Position numbers and translations under genes: made by a program. The notes below the pieces were generated by a model. That model did not search any database, was not told the DNA's origin, and saw only the letters and a program-made list of their open reading frames with translations. Source: an uncultured Sphingopyxis sp. (GTDB taxonomy: Bacteria; Pseudomonadota; Alphaproteobacteria; Sphingomonadales; Sphingomonadaceae). Taken from it: a stretch of DNA of 64,000 nucleotides. The first letter of the stretch is position 1, and every line of letters starts with the position of its first letter. The DNA is taken from NCBI RefSeq assembly GCF_900078365.1, contig NZ_LT598653.1, positions 1-64,000 on the forward strand, in the 5' to 3' direction. Positions 23,720-32,239 of this stretch are shown piece by piece.

Positions 23720-24910
23720 TCATCCCAATATCCAATGATACGGGTCGGCACGGCTCGTGAACCAGTCTTCTATGCGCGCCATTACCGGGCCAAAGAATGC
23801 ATCGATTTCGTTCGAAACCCGGTTAAGCCTTCGCCCGCGCTTAGGAAGATCCGAATCTGGCACGCGCGGCAGGTGCCGCACTATTTTTTTGTTCCAAGCG
23901 TCCACGCAATATTCGATCATTCTCAGGGCGTCATCGAAATTGGTTCCCGATCGACCGTGGAGTTCGGGATCGCTGCCGGGCATATTCCGACTGCGAAATG
24001 GATAAGGCCCAAGTCGGTCCCCCAAGAGACGCATTATCAGCTCTCCATGGCGCCGGGGCCCCTCGCTAATGACATTAACATCTGAGATTCGTGTGCTCGC
24101 AGGGAAGAGTTCGGTAGCTGCGCTGGCGAAATCTTCGAGTCGCGGCGGCACGACCCACGTCAGTTCGGAGACCCGCACCGCAATCGGAAAGCGTTCGTTA
24201 GCAAATTGGGTGATCCGCTTTCTGCGCATATCGTCAATCGCTAAGCTCAGCCCCGTATGCCAACCCTCTACCGAAATCGATGCGCCGAGAATTAGACGCG
24301 TCGATCGATCTATTATGGCGGTCACCGTTCCAAATTTTACAAAGCCGCCCGCTGTTAGGACCGGAAGGTCGATATTTATTTGATCAACGGCGATTCTGGC
24401 TCCGAACACTGCATCACGCGGAATCGTCCCGCTCGCCCGTAAAGCATGAACACGTTGGCGGAGCATCCATTCTGTAGGCGGGATAAGTCCTCGCCTCGCA
24501 CAATGCGCAGCAACCATGCTCTCAAGTTTTGTGATTTTGGCGTCCGGCTCTTGTCGCAAAGCTTGAACCAAAGCTGCCTCGATCGGTTCCGCCAAACCCT
24601 CACGCGCGGATGAAGCACGCGCCACATTCTGCATGCCGGGGACCAGTGCCTTCACCGGGCCGAGGGCCCTCAGTTTGGTCAAAAGCCGATAAAATTGGCG
24701 CCGTGACACGCCAAGCTTAGCGGCGGCGGCGTCGACTTCTTCTACGGATGGCGACACTAGGTCCATATAATGGTCGAGCGCCTCAAGGCGTTCCAGCATC
24801 GTCGCCTGCTTCTTCGCGGGCTGCTTTGATAAGAGCGCGAGCTCTCCTTCCAGTGTCGCATCCTGCAGAAGATGACGCGTGATTAGCTGTCTTTGCTTGT
24901 CCTCGATCAT
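23720..24910 (-). CDS. Degenerate TnsB-like protein B (paralogue of protein A)
   Basis: This 396-residue protein starts at MIEDKQRQLITRHLLQDATL, with a GGAG just upstream. The order of parts follows TnsB: helical N-terminus, helix-turn-helix (AAAAKLGVSRRQFYRLLTKL), linker, then an RNase H-like core with AVDQINIDLPV, TAIIDRSTRLILGASISVEG, VRVSELTWVVPPRLEDF and RRHGELIMRLLGDRLG. By hand alignment to the intact TnsB here, the first Asp and the Glu are kept, but the second Asp (LLVDN in TnsB) is replaced (VSELT). It is divergent from tnsA across a 175-bp region with a perfect inverted repeat. Role is unknown: dead transposase acting as DNA-binding partner, immunity or regulatory factor. Confidence 0.6.
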   Translation of the reverse strand: MIEDKQRQLITRHLLQDATLEGELALLSKQPAKKQATMLERLEALDHYMDLVSPSVEEVDAAAAKLGVSRRQFYRLLTKLRALGPVKALVPGMQNVARASSAREGLAEPIEAALVQALRQEPDAKITKLESMVAAHCARRGLIPPTEWMLRQRVHALRASGTIPRDAVFGARIAVDQINIDLPVLTAGGFVKFGTVTAIIDRSTRLILGASISVEGWHTGLSLAIDDMRRKRITQFANERFPIAVRVSELTWVVPPRLEDFASAATELFPASTRISDVNVISEGPRRHGELIMRLLGDRLGPYPFRSRNMPGSDPELHGRSGTNFDDALRMIEYCVDAWNKKIVRHLPRVPDSDLPKRGRRLNRVSNEIDAFFGPVMARIEDWFTSRADPYHWILG

Positions 24911-24935
24911 CAGGCGCTCCGTTAACCAATTTTTC

Positions 24936-24958
24936 CAAAGCCCCCTTAGGGGGCTTTG
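24936..24958 (-). promoter_or_regulatory. Leader hairpin of the TnsB-like gene B
   Basis: A 10-bp stem, CAAAGCCCCC with GGGGGCTTTG, closes on a 3-nt loop (TTA), 26 nt before the start codon of the minus-strand gene, and on that strand is followed by GAAAAATTGG. It may attenuate transcription or shield the gene from outside transcription. It lacks a good T-tract for either strand. Confidence 0.45.
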
Positions 24959-24971
24959 CAACCTCGAATCA

Positions 24972-25056
24972 AATCGTCTTGGCTTTGTATGTCAAAAAAG
25001 TGCTTGGCACCACCCCGCTTTCCATCATACATGTGACATACAAAGCCAAGACGATT
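24972..25056. repeat. Perfect 23-bp inverted repeat in the divergent tnsA promoter region
   Basis: Arms at 24972-24994 (begins AATCGTCTTGGC, ends TATGTCA) and 25034-25056 are exact reverse complements over 23 bp with a 39-nt spacer. The region separates the divergent TnsB-like gene B and tnsA. Two inverted copies of a site this long suggest dimer or paired protein binding, by TnsB or one of its degenerate relatives. I found no third copy in the window. Confidence 0.8.
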
Positions 25057-25085
25057 GGCGTCTGGTGTTGCAATGGGGTCCAATA

Positions 25086-25964
25086 ATGAATTTACAGAAC
25101 AGTGCTGATACTGCGCCGTGGCGCCGTATTCCGCTCGAGGCCGGGCGTGGTCGGTTCCATCACCCTGACCCGCGTGTTCCAAGTCTCCTGGACGAGGCTG
25201 AGCCAGCTACGGCAACTCGCTTGCAGCGCTCAAAAGAGCGGTGGGAAGGCTTGGCCGAAGCAAGCCGGCTCGCGCAAATCACTGTGCTCCAACATGGAGG
25301 CCACGATCGGCCGATCGTCACTCGGGGCGGGAAGCATCTTCGGTCCCGTATGGGTTCACGCAAGACGGGTCTGCAGCAGGTCGTCGAAGGGCGGGGGCAC
25401 CGTGACCTCACCATGTTCAATGAAGTTTGCCCAGCTGTGCTCGACTATCAGGCACATCCTTTCAAGATCGAATTCCAGCTCGGCGGTGATCGTAAGGTCT
25501 ATTACCCCGACCACATTCGCCTGCTTCGTACTGGCGTAATCGAGTTAATCGAAGTCAAGCGCACTCCTGCTGATATCGCGGATCCCGAATATAGGGAAAA
25601 GCTTGCCGGAGTTGCGGAGATTGCGCGGCGCGTCGATTGGAACTTCCGCATTCTCTATCAGGCGGACATCGATGGCCCGCCGAACCGCAAAGCAAATGTT
25701 GAGGCCATTTACATGCGCCGCTTCATGCTGCTTAGCCGCGAAGAACAGATGGCCATCAGCGAATTCGTAATGGCCGAGCAGCCGCTCCCGTGGGGAGATT
25801 TGCGCTCCCGCATCTGCCCAGGGGACGCGCGGCGCGGGCAGGCCACCCTTTACTGCAACGTTGCGCTGGGGCGCATTTCGATCGACCTCGACGCTCCGAT
25901 TACCGATGCGAGCATCGTGGCCCCTTGTAACCCCGTTCCCACGCGCCGGGGCTTCCGGATTTAA
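25086..25964 (+). CDS. tnsA: TnsA-type transposon endonuclease
   Basis: The 292-residue protein starts at ATG 25086 behind GGGG. Residues about 105-175 carry the restriction-enzyme-like TnsA core: DLTMFNEVCPAVLDYQ (candidate acidic residue Glu113), YYPDHIRLLRTGVIELIEVK with Asp142 and Glu156-Val-Lys158, matching the E-D-(Q/E)VK active site. The N-terminus is Arg-rich with RSRMGSRKTGLQQVVEGRGH. In Tn7, TnsA cuts the 5' strands and TnsB the 3' strands, giving cut-and-paste transposition. The C-terminal region (RRFMLLSREEQMAISEFVMA) would be the TnsC-contacting winged helix. It opens the operon tnsA-tnsB-tnsC-tniQ. Confidence 0.85.
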   Translation: MNLQNSADTAPWRRIPLEAGRGRFHHPDPRVPSLLDEAEPATATRLQRSKERWEGLAEASRLAQITVLQHGGHDRPIVTRGGKHLRSRMGSRKTGLQQVVEGRGHRDLTMFNEVCPAVLDYQAHPFKIEFQLGGDRKVYYPDHIRLLRTGVIELIEVKRTPADIADPEYREKLAGVAEIARRVDWNFRILYQADIDGPPNRKANVEAIYMRRFMLLSREEQMAISEFVMAEQPLPWGDLRSRICPGDARRGQATLYCNVALGRISIDLDAPITDASIVAPCNPVPTRRGFRI

Positions 25965-26121
25965 GTCGACCAAGGTCGACCCCGGCGGCGCCAGAAACTC
26001 ACGACGCCGCGCTCGGCCTAGCTATTCGGTTGTGCGGCATTCCATCCGACTCCCCCTTTGAATCCATCCAGTGCTCGCGAAACTGCAAGCGCGTGCTTCG
26101 GGTATAGAAAGTAAGAAAAAA

Positions 26122-28410
26122 ATGAGAGAGCTTCCGTTTAAACTCGACCCCGGCGATATCGTGGAGATCGAAGGCGTCGCGCATGTCTTCGATCGGATCG
26201 ACCCCGACGGTCGCATCACCTTCACGTCTTTGCGTCAGCGCGTCGAGTATATGATCACCGATCCCCTGACCGGCTTCCCCATAAAGCCGCAATCGGATGA
26301 CATCGCGCGTCTTATGACAGCGGGGCGCTTCATCAAGCGGGCGCCGGACCTCGAGGGAGCCGCGCGCCGGATTGCGCGCAAAATGGAGCTTGATGCTGCA
26401 GATGCCCGGGCGACAGATGAGAACGCCGACTTCCGGATCACATTTCTTCGCGCATATGATGCCAGTCCATGCGGCCTCTCCGATCGTGCCCTCCGTCAAT
26501 TCGCGCAGCAACTTCTGAACGATCCCGAGATAGCACGACTGCCCGGCGCGCGAATGTATGTGGGCTCCACCTTCAGATCCTGGATCCACAATCGTGGCCA
26601 TCGGAACGATCGTAAAATGCGCGATGGCATTTCGATGACCGGCAAGATGCCTCGCAAGCGGAAGGTGCATCATCCAATAGAGATATTGGAGTATTATATC
26701 GCTCTCGCGCACCGGAAGACGACGTCACGTCTCCATGCTAAGACTACGGTTCTCAAAGCTTGGGAAGACTATAAGGGAGAAATCAACCGCATTAATCGCG
26801 GAGTGCCTTCGGGACGTCCTGGGGAGAATTATTCGCAGCCCGCAAAACCGTACCGGTATGTCAGCCAAACGACATTCTGGCGTATTTGCAACGACGCGCG
26901 GTCATCCGCCACCACGCGTGCAAAGCATGGCGCGCAAGCCGTGTATTCGCGTTACGGAGGCGGCGGGCGGAGCGAGCAGCCGAAGAGCGTCGGCGCGCTC
27001 GCGGTAATGGACGACACGCCGGTCCCCACAATCTTTCTTGTCGACGAGGAAAATCGCATTCCCCTTGGTCAGGCCACGCTCGTGGCCATGATGGACTGCT
27101 ACAGCAGGGCAATTCTCGGATGGGATCTCAGCTGGGAAGAGGCATCTTCTGCGACAGCGTTGCGAACGTTCGTGCACGCCAACACGCCCAAAGCAGTTCC
27201 CCGTGATCTTGACGAGCTGCATCCAGAGCTCAAGTGGATATGCGTCAAGCCGACCGCGCTGTTGGTTGATAACTTGGTGGCGCACCATTCGCGGCATTTC
27301 GAGGATTCTCTGCTCGATATCGGCACCGACGTTCATTTCGCTGGTTCCGGAATGCCGCGCGACAAGGCGGGTGGCGAGCGAGTGCTCGGCACCATTCTAG
27401 ATCTATTCTTCAAGGACCTACCTGCGGCAACATACGATATTCCGCACGCCCGCGAGTTCGGCTTCGATCCAGCTACCATGACAATGGTTTCTCTGAACGT
27501 CGCTCGTGAGACGCTTCTTCGGGCCATCTGCACGTACCACCTGGCACCACATTCCGGATTGAAGCGCCGTCAGCCGGCTCTCGTCTTCAAGCAACATGCA
27601 GCGACCCACGGTCTTTCGCTAGTCGACGATATCGACGAATTTCATCGTTCGATCGGCATTGTTGAGTATGACGTAAAACTCAGGCCGTCGGGCGTGGTGA
27701 TTCAGGGCCTGCGCTACTCTGATTTCCAATCTACTCGCGTTTTGATTGATGACCTGGTTGCGTTGCAAGGTCCCTCACAATCAAAGGGGAAAACGATCAG
27801 CCTCACCGTGAAAGTAAAATATTCCCCGGACGATATGGGATACATCCACGTCTGGAATGAACGAACCAAGAAGTATGTCTCGCTGCCGTGCGCCCAGTTC
27901 GATTACGCGGACGGCATGCCGTTATGGGCGCATAAACGTGTTCTGGCGATCGCTAAGCAGGAGGCGCTGGATTACTCCAGCACGGAAGAGCTAATCGAAA
28001 TTCGCAAGCGGCTATTTGAAACTGTCCGCGCCATCCACCCGCATGCGTCGGAGCAAGATCGCCGAACCGTCGCAAAACTGAGGGAAAACCCACTGTTTCG
28101 ACGGGTGATGGGCAGCATTGTGGAAGTGGTGGATGAGCGATCAGATCTAGTCGAGCCGGATGCTGCGCGGCCCAGCCATGTCATCGGGGATGAACTCGCG
28201 GCTCCAAGTCGGTTGGACGCAACTGCTCCAACTCCGCGTCCGGGCCGGAATGATGCATCGGTCGGGCGTACTGCGTCTTTGGCTGGCAAGACCAAAAACC
28301 GCGATCGTCGCGATGCCGGAGCACCTAAGAGCACAACTCAAACCGATAATCGCCGTAACCGCCCGCAAGATTCCGGCTCAAACCTGAAGTGGGGAGATTC
28401 ATATGACTAA
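26122..28410 (+). CDS. tnsB: TnsB/TniA-type DDE transposase
   Basis: The 762-residue form starts at ATG 26122 (MRELPFKLDPGDIVEIEG); a GTG at 26071 would add 17 residues. The integrase core holds the full DDE triad: AVMDDTPVPTIFLVDEE (Asp297), PTALLVDNLVAHHS (Asp383) and RDKAGGERVLGTILD (Glu419). The N-terminal half contains helix-turn-helix DNA-binding regions for the transposon ends, and the C-terminal about 250 residues a Mu-C/beta-barrel domain and a disordered, charged TnsC-binding tail. It joins 3' transposon ends to target DNA. It follows tnsA after 157 nt and overlaps tnsC by 8 nt. Confidence 0.92.
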   Translation: MRELPFKLDPGDIVEIEGVAHVFDRIDPDGRITFTSLRQRVEYMITDPLTGFPIKPQSDDIARLMTAGRFIKRAPDLEGAARRIARKMELDAADARATDENADFRITFLRAYDASPCGLSDRALRQFAQQLLNDPEIARLPGARMYVGSTFRSWIHNRGHRNDRKMRDGISMTGKMPRKRKVHHPIEILEYYIALAHRKTTSRLHAKTTVLKAWEDYKGEINRINRGVPSGRPGENYSQPAKPYRYVSQTTFWRICNDARSSATTRAKHGAQAVYSRYGGGGRSEQPKSVGALAVMDDTPVPTIFLVDEENRIPLGQATLVAMMDCYSRAILGWDLSWEEASSATALRTFVHANTPKAVPRDLDELHPELKWICVKPTALLVDNLVAHHSRHFEDSLLDIGTDVHFAGSGMPRDKAGGERVLGTILDLFFKDLPAATYDIPHAREFGFDPATMTMVSLNVARETLLRAICTYHLAPHSGLKRRQPALVFKQHAATHGLSLVDDIDEFHRSIGIVEYDVKLRPSGVVIQGLRYSDFQSTRVLIDDLVALQGPSQSKGKTISLTVKVKYSPDDMGYIHVWNERTKKYVSLPCAQFDYADGMPLWAHKRVLAIAKQEALDYSSTEELIEIRKRLFETVRAIHPHASEQDRRTVAKLRENPLFRRVMGSIVEVVDERSDLVEPDAARPSHVIGDELAAPSRLDATAPTPRPGRNDASVGRTASLAGKTKNRDRRDAGAPKSTTQTDNRRNRPQDSGSNLKWGDSYD

Positions 28411-29431
28411 CGTCCCGTCTGCAGGAGGCATGCCAAGCGAACATAGCGCTTTTGTGCCCGCGTTAAGCAATCGAAACGATCCGAAATCCGCTCGGCCTAG
28501 CGATCTCCTGTCTGGAAGGTCGCCCCGACCCGGGAGTCTGGCGGAACGCTCTGAGCGAGTGGCAAAAAAGGTGGCCGCCCTTCGGCGAATTCGTTTGCCC
28601 TATCCGCGTCAACTCGCGGTCATGGCGGAATTCGACGAAGTTCGCGCGATTGGAGTAGAAATGCGCGGTTTGCCTCAACTGGGCATGACGCTCTTTGAAG
28701 TCACGGGCTGCGGCAAAACAACGGCGGCACAACAATATGTCGAGCGCCAGCAACACGCTGCGGCGCCGGGCAGTACGCCGACGCTGCTCGTCAGGCTCGA
28801 CAATTCGGGGACTGCTCGCGCCCTATACGTCGAAATACTGTCTGCCCTAGGCGACGGTTTTGCAATGAACGGCACAGAGCAAAATTTACGACGTCGCGCG
28901 CTAGACGCCTTGGGTGATGCCGGGACCGAGTTGGTTATCATCGATGAAAGTCATCACGGTGGTCGGCGGTCCGGTTTCGGCGGAGAGATTACTTCGTCAG
29001 TCAAGCTCATGCTCGACGCCGGCGTGGCACCCGTTGCCTTACTTGGTACCGAACAGGCCGTGCCAATTTTTGCGAAGGACCGGGAACTGAGCGGCCGCTT
29101 AACAGCTCCCTGCAATCTCGGCCCGCTTCGATGGTTCGATGAATATGACAGGGAGCTATGGGTCGGGTTTCTCCAAGCGCTCGATGATCAAATGGTTGCG
29201 GACGCGATTGTCTCAAAGGCAACGGGACTGGCAGGGGAAGGGCTCGACCTCGCTCTAATTGAGGCGACCAATGGCGTCATCGGCCAACTGATGGGGACCG
29301 TTCGCACTGCGCTTCGCGAGGCTATTCGCGACGGTCGCGATAGTGTCTCGTTGGAAGACCTTGTTGCTGCCGTCGATGGGTGGAACGTCGCCCACGGTTT
29401 CACTGAAAGCAATCCGCTCCGTGACCTCTAA
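28403..29431 (+). CDS. tnsC: TnsC/TniB-type AAA+ ATPase
   Basis: The 342-residue protein starts at ATG 28403 with GGGGAG upstream. A P-loop, FEVTGCGKTT (Lys105), and Walker B TELVIIDESHH (Asp181-Glu182) identify an AAA+ ATPase. HGGRRSGFGGEITSSVKLML and VALLGTEQAVPIFAKDREL are typical of the TnsC/TniB family. The first Gly of the P-loop consensus is Glu here, a small departure. It should polymerise on target DNA and link the TniQ-bound site to TnsA/TnsB. The first about 60 residues are disordered. Its stop overlaps the start of tniQ. Confidence 0.9.
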   Translation: MTNVPSAGGMPSEHSAFVPALSNRNDPKSARPSDLLSGRSPRPGSLAERSERVAKKVAALRRIRLPYPRQLAVMAEFDEVRAIGVEMRGLPQLGMTLFEVTGCGKTTAAQQYVERQQHAAAPGSTPTLLVRLDNSGTARALYVEILSALGDGFAMNGTEQNLRRRALDALGDAGTELVIIDESHHGGRRSGFGGEITSSVKLMLDAGVAPVALLGTEQAVPIFAKDRELSGRLTAPCNLGPLRWFDEYDRELWVGFLQALDDQMVADAIVSKATGLAGEGLDLALIEATNGVIGQLMGTVRTALREAIRDGRDSVSLEDLVAAVDGWNVAHGFTESNPLRDL

Positions 29432-31244
29432 GGCATCCGTCAGGCGGCTTTTGAAGCCTGCACCACCAATCCAAGGTGAATCGCTCCGCGGGTTGGTCGC
29501 CGATGCGTGTGCCCGAAACCACATCCCAAACACCTTTGGTCTCCTTCAGCATTTCGGTCTCCGACACAGGAATCGGGTTGATGTGTCTGAGAGTGACGAC
29601 GTCAATACAGCCGGTCTCGCTGCGGCGCTGGCGATTGATGAGGCAGAAGTGGACGCGCGCCGTTACCCTAACGCAGGGCGACGGTACCGTTGTTTTTACG
29701 GCCTCCGACTTTCCTCCTCTCGTTTGGAAAATCGGATTCGACGCTTTTCGCCTGCTGCAATCGCATCAGGGTACCTCCATCATCCGGCTGTCCATGAACT
29801 CCGAGACCTGCCGTTCTCCCTGCTTGGCTGGGATATGCTCCAAGAATCTTGCCCGTGTACGCCGGGAGGATCACGGCAAGGTTGGACCCGCGTAAATGGA
29901 ACAGCGCGTTGCGATATCTGCGGCGGGCGCCTTGATCATATCGAGCCGATTTTCGTCCCCGATCGACTGAGGCCCTCGCTCGCCGTGCTGGTTGGCATGG
30001 TAGATACGGCTGTCTCCAAACGACAATCTGCGCTTTCTCTTCTTCCTGCCAGTATCCAGTCGGCAGATCGCAAACTGCTATTTGATACAACAATCTCGCT
30101 AGGCGAGCACGTCTTCAAGACAGGTGATGGCCGTAGCCCAATGCAGAAAACTGAGGCAATCGCGAAGGCATGTGAAGCGATTTTGCATTGGCCACACGGA
30201 ATGCCAAACCTTCGACCTCAATCGGTTCGAAGCGCGAATTGGGAGGACGCGCGACGTAACTATCTTCTGCTGGATAAATGCCAGGATGCGCCACTGGAAC
30301 GGACTGATGGTCTGTCGCAATCTGCGCAACGCTTGACTGATCCGAAAGCAATTTATCAGCCGCGCGGTCGATTCGGTCGAGTCAGGCAGCCGTTCCTCAG
30401 CGCCATGGCGGGAGCTAGGCTGATTGGCATCGACGATATAGCCGTTAAACAAGCCTGGGATGACAAGCTGGTCACCCAACATAGCTCGGTATTGCGCGGC
30501 AACCGCGTGAGGGCATTCGACCCCGAGGAGTTGATCCGCTTGGCGCCTCGCCTGCGCCGAGCGATTCCTCGTGCGCGTGCTGCACGGATGCTCGGAATCT
30601 CGATCTTCGGAATTGAACAGCTGTCTGCATTAGGAGCCTTTCGACCCGACGCGCCCAGCGGGGATCGGGGCCAGGCCGAAGCGCACCTAGCGGAAACGAT
30701 ACGGCTAATCGACCTGATGCAAGAGGCGGTATCGGAGACGGTTGACGGTCCCATTCCCCTGGTCGAGGCCGTCCGTCATATCTCGGGGAGACCCAAACCT
30801 TGGGGCGTCATCCTTTCAAATTTGTTGGAAGGAAAAGTCCCATATGTCTGCGCCGCCCAAGAGAGCGGGACGCCCTTGACGAAGCGCATTTCCATTCCGC
30901 GGGAACGTCTGCCGTATATTGTGTCTCTTCGCTTCGATCGGAATGTATATCCCGACGACGAGTTCGAAGGGCGCTGGAGACAGAGCGACGCACTCGAATG
31001 TCTGAACGGCGATGTAAACGCGCCGGAGCTTCTTACTACGCTCACCTCGATCGGGACTCGGCCTAAATGGTACCTCGCAGCCGAGGTCGAGGAATTGGCT
31101 GCCAACGGTGTTACAACTTCCGATCTGGCGCGTCGCGCAAACATGGACGTTAAGAGAATTTATCTCGCCCTCGACAAGGCTGGTGTCCAACAACTGGCTC
31201 CGGGGCTTTGGTCTCGAGTAGCCGCAGAACGCATCGTTCTCTGA
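29421..31244 (+). CDS. tniQ: TniQ/TnsD-family target selector
   Basis: The start is taken as GTG 29421, which overlaps the tnsC stop by 11 nt; no strong ribosome-binding site helps. The 607-residue product begins with the TniQ signature (PAPPIQGESLRGLVADACAR). A zinc-finger segment follows: ESCPCTPGG ... ARCDICGGRL. The C-terminal 250 residues contain probable helix-turn-helix units (ARAARMLGISIFGIEQLSAL, VTTSDLARRANMDVKRIYLA). In Tn7-like elements TniQ/TnsD reads the target and recruits TnsC. At this length it may itself bind the attachment site, like TnsD. It is the last gene of the module, with a strong hairpin 76 nt later. Confidence 0.88.
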   Translation: MTSKASVRRLLKPAPPIQGESLRGLVADACARNHIPNTFGLLQHFGLRHRNRVDVSESDDVNTAGLAAALAIDEAEVDARRYPNAGRRYRCFYGLRLSSSRLENRIRRFSPAAIASGYLHHPAVHELRDLPFSLLGWDMLQESCPCTPGGSRQGWTRVNGTARCDICGGRLDHIEPIFVPDRLRPSLAVLVGMVDTAVSKRQSALSLLPASIQSADRKLLFDTTISLGEHVFKTGDGRSPMQKTEAIAKACEAILHWPHGMPNLRPQSVRSANWEDARRNYLLLDKCQDAPLERTDGLSQSAQRLTDPKAIYQPRGRFGRVRQPFLSAMAGARLIGIDDIAVKQAWDDKLVTQHSSVLRGNRVRAFDPEELIRLAPRLRRAIPRARAARMLGISIFGIEQLSALGAFRPDAPSGDRGQAEAHLAETIRLIDLMQEAVSETVDGPIPLVEAVRHISGRPKPWGVILSNLLEGKVPYVCAAQESGTPLTKRISIPRERLPYIVSLRFDRNVYPDDEFEGRWRQSDALECLNGDVNAPELLTTLTSIGTRPKWYLAAEVEELAANGVTTSDLARRANMDVKRIYLALDKAGVQQLAPGLWSRVAAERIVL

Positions 31245-31320
31245 TCCGGCGGCGGGCCTACCGCGCGCTGAATGCGCCAACCCGACGGCCGTCCAAACTC
31301 CAACTCTACTGACCTTGATC

Positions 31321-31355
31321 AAACGCCCGCGGCCGAATCTCGGCCGCGGGCGTTT
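31321..31355. terminator. Strong hairpin terminator after tniQ
   Basis: A perfect 16-bp stem (31321-31336 with 31340-31355; core GCCCGCGGCCGA) and a 3-nt ATC loop are followed by GTTTATTTG on the + strand and preceded by a short A-run. It should end the tns operon and may work both ways. Confidence 0.8.
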
Positions 31356-31717
31356 GTTTATTTGCCGTGAGCGGGTCCCGATGAAAAATCTGCTTCATTG
31401 AGCGATCTTTGGTGAAATCAGTCCTCTGCTCAATTCTGAAAAAACCAATATATTTTATATAGTAAGATGAGCGGGGCCTAGTGAAACGTGACACCGCCTG
31501 ACGCCGCGATGCACGGGCGTGCGGATATTTTCGATCACCGATGGCGCAGCGGTCGTTGCCGGCCAAATCGCGTGCGCTGGCCGTTCGCCCCGCTGGACAG
31601 GACGTTCACCTTTACGGACTTGCGTTGGGCCGCATGCGGGCGCCGATCGGCTGCGCTTCGCTCCCACCGGCGACCGAGCCGCATTAGCCCCCTTTCTGAA
31701 AGAAAGAGGGGACGAAG
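31356..31717. other. Intergenic region between Tn7-like module and chromosome
   Basis: This stretch is AT-rich to about 31480 (ATATATTTTATATAG), then sharply GC-rich. The switch near 31490 is the best guess for the right edge of acquired DNA. I looked for repeated TnsB-type sites here matching the 24.97-25.06 kb repeat and found none. No gene is recognised. Confidence 0.4.
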
Positions 31718-32212
31718 ATGATCGAGGTTACCCATGCCGTCGCGGCGGCGGGCGAGGCGGCGCCTGGCCGGGCGATCCTGATCGGCGGGCTCGCGGGCGG
31801 CGCGCTCGACCTGGGCTTCGCCTTTACCGCCTGGGCGCTGAGGGGCGTCGGGCCGGCCGATATATTGCGGGGCATCGCGTCGGGCCTGCTGGGCCCCGCG
31901 GCCCGGACCGGCTTCGCCCCGGTACCGCTGGGGCTGGCCTGTCATTTCCTGCTCTCGCTGCTGTTCGCGGCGGCCTTTGTCCTCGTCGCGGCGCGGGTCG
32001 CGCCGATGGGGCGGCAATCGCCGTGGCTGGCCGGTCCGCTCTACGGCGTCGCCGTCTATTTCGTGATGAACCGCGTCGTCCTGCCGCTTTCGAACTTCGC
32101 CGTTCCGCCCGGCGGCACGGCGCTTAGCTTCGCCGACCTTGCCTCGCACATGTTCCTCTTTGGCCTGCCGATCGCGCTGGCGGCGCATCGCTGGGCGCGG
32201 GTTGCGCCATAA
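31718..32212 (+). CDS. Small integral membrane protein, about four spans
   Basis: The 164-residue protein starts MIEVTHAVAAAGEAAPGRAI behind GAAAGAGGGGACGAAG. Hydrophobic stretches include AILIGGLAGGALDLGFAFTA, LACHFLLSLLFAAAFVLVAA, LYGVAVYFVMNRVVLPLSNF and a last span around MFLFGLPIALAAH. The pattern resembles small YagU/DUF1440-like inner-membrane proteins, but I cannot assign a function. The next gene, a TonB receptor, starts 27 nt after its stop, so they may be co-transcribed. Confidence 0.7.
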   Translation: MIEVTHAVAAAGEAAPGRAILIGGLAGGALDLGFAFTAWALRGVGPADILRGIASGLLGPAARTGFAPVPLGLACHFLLSLLFAAAFVLVAARVAPMGRQSPWLAGPLYGVAVYFVMNRVVLPLSNFAVPPGGTALSFADLASHMFLFGLPIALAAHRWARVAP

Positions 32213-32239
32213 AGTCAATAATAAACAGGGAGAATCAAC

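Noticed and set aside
31380..31480. Candidate right end of the Tn7-like element (TGAAAAATCTGCTTCATTGA and a looser neighbour)
   Set aside because: The two stretches match poorly, and I found no counterpart on the other side or target duplication.
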